From assembly GCA_003222235.1 (NCBI GenBank), contig QHVD01000247.1:1-11812 (forward strand): a DNA stretch of 11,812 bases. The letters run 5' to 3'. This DNA is from Gemmatimonadota bacterium (lineage in GTDB: Bacteria > Gemmatimonadota > Gemmatimonadetes > Gemmatimonadales > GWC2-71-9). Every line of letters begins with the position of its first letter. The stretch's first letter is position 1. The position numbers and the translations under genes are program-made. The notes beneath the pieces were generated by a model. It did no database searches. It saw nothing but the letters and a program-made list of their open reading frames with translations, and was not told the DNA's origin. Shown here one piece after another: positions 8,558 to 11,812 of this stretch.

Positions 8558-9276
8558 GCGAACGTCGGTACTCCGAGGACTCGCGTGCTGATGCGCTCGT
8601 AAATCATCTTATACAGCCGCTCGCCCTTCTCGCGGGTGGCGAGCGTGGGCCGGCCCACGGAGCCGGGGGACCGCTCCGGCAGCGATCCGTGAGCCCCCCG
8701 CCGGTAGCGGGTTCGCTGTCGGGCCGGTAGAACGAAGTCCTGGGCGAGGTCCATCCGAACGAGTTGCGGCGCGAGGTACAGCATCAGGGACGTGTCGAGC
8801 TCGCTGCCGTGCGCTGGCGCGTCGGCTTCCTCGAGGTGGCCCGTGAAATCGAGCGAGAAGACGTCAACGGTGAACGTGCGGGCCCGGCGGGTGCGCAGCG
8901 TGGAGAGGGCCTCCTGGTGCGGGTCGTGGCCATGGGCCGTGAGGATGATGAAGGTGTCCACCCCCGCCTCCTCCCACGAAGCGATGAGGTCGTTCATCCA
9001 GCGGTGCAGCGTCTTGCGGCGCACCGTGGCGTTGCCGGGGTATGTCCGCTTCGTGGCTGTGTTCACGCCGTACTCGATGGTCGGGGCGCGCAGGATGTCG
9101 AACGCGGCTGACAGATCGTCGGCGAGGCGCTCGACGATGACCGTGTCGCATCCGAGCGGGAGGTGGGGGCCGTGCTGCTCGCACGTGCCCACCGGGACGA
9201 GGAGGCGGGCATCGCGCTCCAGGGCGAACCGCACGGCGTCGGGGACGAGGGTCTTAAGGTGCAGCGGCCCGCTCAT
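8554..9276 (-). CDS. Creatininase-family amidohydrolase
   Basis: A 240-residue metal-dependent hydrolase of the creatininase fold, whose members cleave cyclic or linear amides (creatinine, formamidopyrimidines) or act in peptide-cofactor maturation, as MftE does. Seen here: LLVPVGTCEQHGPHLPLGCDT (family signature, metal ligands Glu33, His35 and Asp44), GVNTATKRTYPGNATV, the second metal-binding block HGHDPH at 115-120 (His117 as ligand), and HGSELDTSLMLYLAPQLV with Glu159. The second block is usually NGHGGN, so the G-G-N part is replaced. The ATG at 9276 gives the usual short N-terminus (LKTLVPDAVRFALERDARLLVPVG); a GTG at 9327 would add 17 residues without family character. The gene is coupled to the unknown-function gene downstream. 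No mycofactocin or creatine genes are nearby, so the substrate is open. The family call is secure; the reaction is not. Confidence 0.9.
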   Translation of the reverse strand: MSGPLHLKTLVPDAVRFALERDARLLVPVGTCEQHGPHLPLGCDTVIVERLADDLSAAFDILRAPTIEYGVNTATKRTYPGNATVRRKTLHRWMNDLIASWEEAGVDTFIILTAHGHDPHQEALSTLRTRRARTFTVDVFSLDFTGHLEEADAPAHGSELDTSLMLYLAPQLVRMDLAQDFVLPARQRTRYRRGAHGSLPERSPGSVGRPTLATREKGERLYKMIYERISTRVLGVPTFA

Positions 9277-9279
9277 GTC

Positions 9280-11812
9280 GTGATCGCGGGCTGCGCCGCC
9301 GCCTTGGCCGGTGCCGAATGGTTGCACGGCAGCGGCGCGGGGTGGGCGTGGGCGGCAGGGGGCGCAGGGGTGGCGACGGCAGGCGTGTTCCTTGCCCGCA
9401 GACCTCGCGGCCTGGCCCCGGGGTTGGCCGCTCTGACCTGCCTACTGAGCGGCGTGGTGCTCGTGGCCGGCTTGCTCGAGGTGCGGCGGATCGAGTGTTG
9501 TTGGCCCGAGGTGCGCGCGGGCTGGATGCCGCGGGATTCGGCGGAACTGAAGACGGCGCTCGGGGCCGCAGTGGTAGAGGCGCGGCGGCTCGCCGAGCGC
9601 GGTGCGACGGCCGCACTGCTCCCGCGGGAAGCGGCGTTCGCGCGGCTGGCGGAGGCCGTGGCCGGCCGGGCGGGCGTGCCGGGAGTGGAGCGCGGCGTGG
9701 TAGTCCTGGCCGCCGACGGGGAGCCCGTCGCCTGGGCGGGCCGCCGCCGGTTCGTCCCCGCGCCGGACACCGCGCTGCTGCGCGCCGTCATCACTCCATT
9801 CTACGTGACGCTCGAGGCCCGGCGCCAGACGCCGGCGGGCGGCACGGCGGTGGGGTCGGTGTTGCTCGACGCGGCGCCGTCCGTGCCCGATCGTGACGGC
9901 GCCGTGAGCGCCCTGTTCGAGCGCGAGCACGGCGTGGCGCTGCGCTTCTACGACCGGCGCGTCGCTCCCGGCGGCGGAGATGTGTTCGACTACGACACGC
10001 TTTTCAGCGTGCAGCCCCTGCCCGCGTCGCAGGGCGAAGCCAGGCTCGCGGCCCTGCACGCGACGGCGTGGCGGGCCGCCGTCGTGCTCGCGGCCGCGCT
10101 CCTATTCCTCTTTATCGCTGCGCCGCCGGGCCGCGGGCGTTGGGTGGTGGTCCTGGTCGGCGCGTGGTCACTGACGCGCGCGCCGCTCGGGCCCTCGCTC
10201 CGGCTGGGCAGCCTCTTCTCGCCCGCGACGTTCTACCGGCCCCTGCTCAGCGAGCTGAGCGCGTCGGCCGGCTCGCTCACCGTGGTCGGCGTCGTGCTGC
10301 TGCTCGCGGCGAGCTTGCTGTGGCGCCGCGGCATCCGGCGGCGCTGGTGGAACGTCGCGTGCGCCGCCGTCCTCGTGCTCGCGGCCCCGTACCTCGTGCG
10401 CTACTTCGGCCGCGGCATCGCGCCCCCCGCGGGAGGCGTCAGCTTTGCGTTCTGGATGTCGTGGGAGGCGGCGGTGGCGACGGCCAGCATGGCGCTCATC
10501 CTCGGCGCGGCCGCATTGCTGCGCGGCCCGACGGAGCCCGCGCACGTCCCGTGGACCCTCCCCGCGGCGTGCGCGTGGGCCATCCTCGCCGCGCTCGCAG
10601 GGCTGTGGTTGTGGGACCCCTACGGCGCCTGGCCCGAATGGTACACGTTCGTGTGGCTCCCCGCCCTCGCCGGGGTGCTCGTGCCCGCGCGGCGGGGGTG
10701 GTCGGTGGTGGGTATCGCCACCGTAGCCGGAACGGCGGCGGCGCTCGTCACGTGGGGCGCGGCCGTCGAAGGCCGGCTGCGCCTCGGCGAGCAGGACGCG
10801 TTGCGCCTCGGCCGGCAAGGGGACGCGCCAGCGGTCGCCCTGCTCGAGCGACTGGGACGGGCCCTCCCGTCCGCGGTGCCGCGCAGGGCGGGCGACCTGT
10901 ACGCATTCTGGGCCCCCTCCACGCTCGCGGCCGACGACTACCCGGCAAGCCTCGCGGTGTGGAGCCGTGCGGGGGAACCCGAGGCCGAGATCCGGCTCGC
11001 CAGCATGGACCTGTCCCCGCCGCTCCTCGCTGCGCTGGTCCGTTCCCCCAAGACGGCGCGCGGCCCACGGGTCGAGCGGCTGGAGCGCGTGCCGGGCGTG
11101 CACTACGTCCTGGTCGCACCATTCTCGTCGGGTGAGGTGCTCACGGTGGGTGTCGGGCCTCGCACGCGCGTCATCCCGGCGGACCGGGTGGCGCGTTTTC
11201 TTCAGGGCGACGCGGGCGTCCAGCCGCCGTACACCATCTCGCTGTCACCTCCGGCCCCCGCTCCGCCGAACGAGAGCGCACAGGTCATCTGGACGCGCAC
11301 CGGCTGGTCGGTGCGCGGCGAGCGGCGCGTCGACCTGGCGGGAAGTATACGGCACGTCCACGTCCGCGTGGATCTGCAGGGGCCGGCGGCCCTGCTCGTG
11401 CGCGGGACGCTCGTGGTCGTGCTCGACATCGCGCTGCTCGCCGCCTGCTGGCTCGGAAGCCTGGTCGTCGCCGAGGGGTGGCGTCCGCGCCTGCCGTCCG
11501 TCCTTGCGGCGCTCCGCACCAGCTACCGGGTGCGGCTGACGGCGGCGCTGAGCGGGTTCTTCGTCGTGCCGGTCCTGTTGTTCGCCGTGTGGAGCTTCGC
11601 GCGCCTCCGGGACGAAGCCCGCCGAGCCGGCGATCTGTTGATCCGCCAAACGCTGCGGGACGCGGCAGCCACCGCGGTCGCCCCCGTCGCCGATCGGGCG
11701 AGAAGCGTGGAGCGGGCGACCGCCGAGCTCGGGAATCGGCTCGGCGCGGACCTGTGGCTGTACAAGGACGGCGTGCTCGCCGCCACAAGCACGCCGGTCC
11801 TGGACGAGCTCG
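9280..11812 (+). CDS. Large polytopic membrane protein, probable N-terminal sensor part of a histidine kinase (3' end beyond the window)
   Basis: A single open frame runs from about 9280 to the right edge, at least 844 residues. Two N-terminal helices (about 2-40 and 48-68) are followed by an extracytoplasmic region (about 70-262) with a Cache/PAS-like strand pattern (GVVVLAADGEPVAW, AVGSVLLDA). A block of about seven helices lies between 263 and 495, then a soluble region (496-700) containing YPASLAVWSRAGEP, VHYVLVAPFSSGEVLTVGVG and VIWTRTGWSVRG. Two further helices are at about 705-730 and 748-775, the second with RVRLTAALSGFFVVPVLLFA. The frame then enters a helical region, LLIRQTLRDAA, and LGADLWLYKDGVLAATSTP, which is how NtrY-like sensor kinases lead into an outside loop, HAMP and kinase domains. 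The kinase domains themselves are not in view. The start is uncertain: GTG 9280, or GTG 9259 with GAGG 8 nt upstream, which would overlap the divergent creatininase-family gene. Confidence 0.8.
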   Translation, partial: MIAGCAAALAGAEWLHGSGAGWAWAAGGAGVATAGVFLARRPRGLAPGLAALTCLLSGVVLVAGLLEVRRIECCWPEVRAGWMPRDSAELKTALGAAVVEARRLAERGATAALLPREAAFARLAEAVAGRAGVPGVERGVVVLAADGEPVAWAGRRRFVPAPDTALLRAVITPFYVTLEARRQTPAGGTAVGSVLLDAAPSVPDRDGAVSALFEREHGVALRFYDRRVAPGGGDVFDYDTLFSVQPLPASQGEARLAALHATAWRAAVVLAAALLFLFIAAPPGRGRWVVVLVGAWSLTRAPLGPSLRLGSLFSPATFYRPLLSELSASAGSLTVVGVVLLLAASLLWRRGIRRRWWNVACAAVLVLAAPYLVRYFGRGIAPPAGGVSFAFWMSWEAAVATASMALILGAAALLRGPTEPAHVPWTLPAACAWAILAALAGLWLWDPYGAWPEWYTFVWLPALAGVLVPARRGWSVVGIATVAGTAAALVTWGAAVEGRLRLGEQDALRLGRQGDAPAVALLERLGRALPSAVPRRAGDLYAFWAPSTLAADDYPASLAVWSRAGEPEAEIRLASMDLSPPLLAALVRSPKTARGPRVERLERVPGVHYVLVAPFSSGEVLTVGVGPRTRVIPADRVARFLQGDAGVQPPYTISLSPPAPAPPNESAQVIWTRTGWSVRGERRVDLAGSIRHVHVRVDLQGPAALLVRGTLVVVLDIALLAACWLGSLVVAEGWRPRLPSVLAALRTSYRVRLTAALSGFFVVPVLLFAVWSFARLRDEARRAGDLLIRQTLRDAAATAVAPVADRARSVERATAELGNRLGADLWLYKDGVLAATSTPVLDEL

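Noticed and set aside
9276..9327. Upstream GTG start for the creatininase-family gene at 9327
   Set aside because: The extra 17 residues are glycine-rich and unlike the family's N-terminus, and they would overlap further with the divergent gene.
9318..11135. Alternative plus-strand frames (9318-9896, 10068-11135) and minus-strand frames (9442-10059, 10168-11103) over the sensor-like gene
   Set aside because: A single frame open from about 9280 to the right edge has normal membrane-protein composition and helices. The others are arginine/proline/alanine-rich shadows.

Overview
This high-GC window has one crowded minus-strand cluster, transcribed right to left, and one large plus-strand gene leaving at the right edge. 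The genes point to a Gram-negative, outer-membrane bacterium: a TolC-type outer-membrane channel, a MacA/HlyD-type adaptor and MacB-type permeases. GC-rich codon use, the style of the permeases and the large sensor-like protein resemble Gemmatimonadota as I remember them. That placement is an inference, not a search result.

Layout in transcription order of the minus strand: creatininase-family hydrolase (9276-8554); a small exported or membrane-anchored beta-rich protein of unknown function, overlapping it by 4 nt (8557-7814); a 144-nt control region with a perfect 15-nt dyad, a second inverted repeat and a G-rich run; TolC-like protein (7669-6188); nine tandem heptads; periplasmic adaptor (6112-4872); a nested palindrome; permease C (4830-3592); permease A (3588-2352); an inverted heptad hairpin; permease B (2241-1031); permease 1 (1031 to beyond the left edge). 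On the plus strand, from about 9280 to the right edge, lies the N-terminal part (at least 844 residues) of a many-helix membrane protein, probably a sensor kinase.

The transport genes fit a tripartite export system: an inner-membrane FtsX/MacB permease, a periplasmic adaptor and a TolC exit duct. Two things set it apart. The four permeases alternate in type (C-A-B-1, where C resembles B and A resembles 1), which suggests a duplicated pair making two heterodimeric transporters. No ABC ATPase is encoded in the window. Three genes (adaptor, A and B) have shifts of reading frame that look like short out-of-frame deletions. In A and B these fall at nearly the same place in the protein. Either the operon is decaying or the assembly has small errors here.

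Three gaps of the transport operon hold repetitive or palindromic DNA. The two heptad arrays share the form NNNGCGG. No tRNA, rRNA, CRISPR array, insertion sequence or integrase was seen, and no gene-free stretch is longer than about 150 nt.
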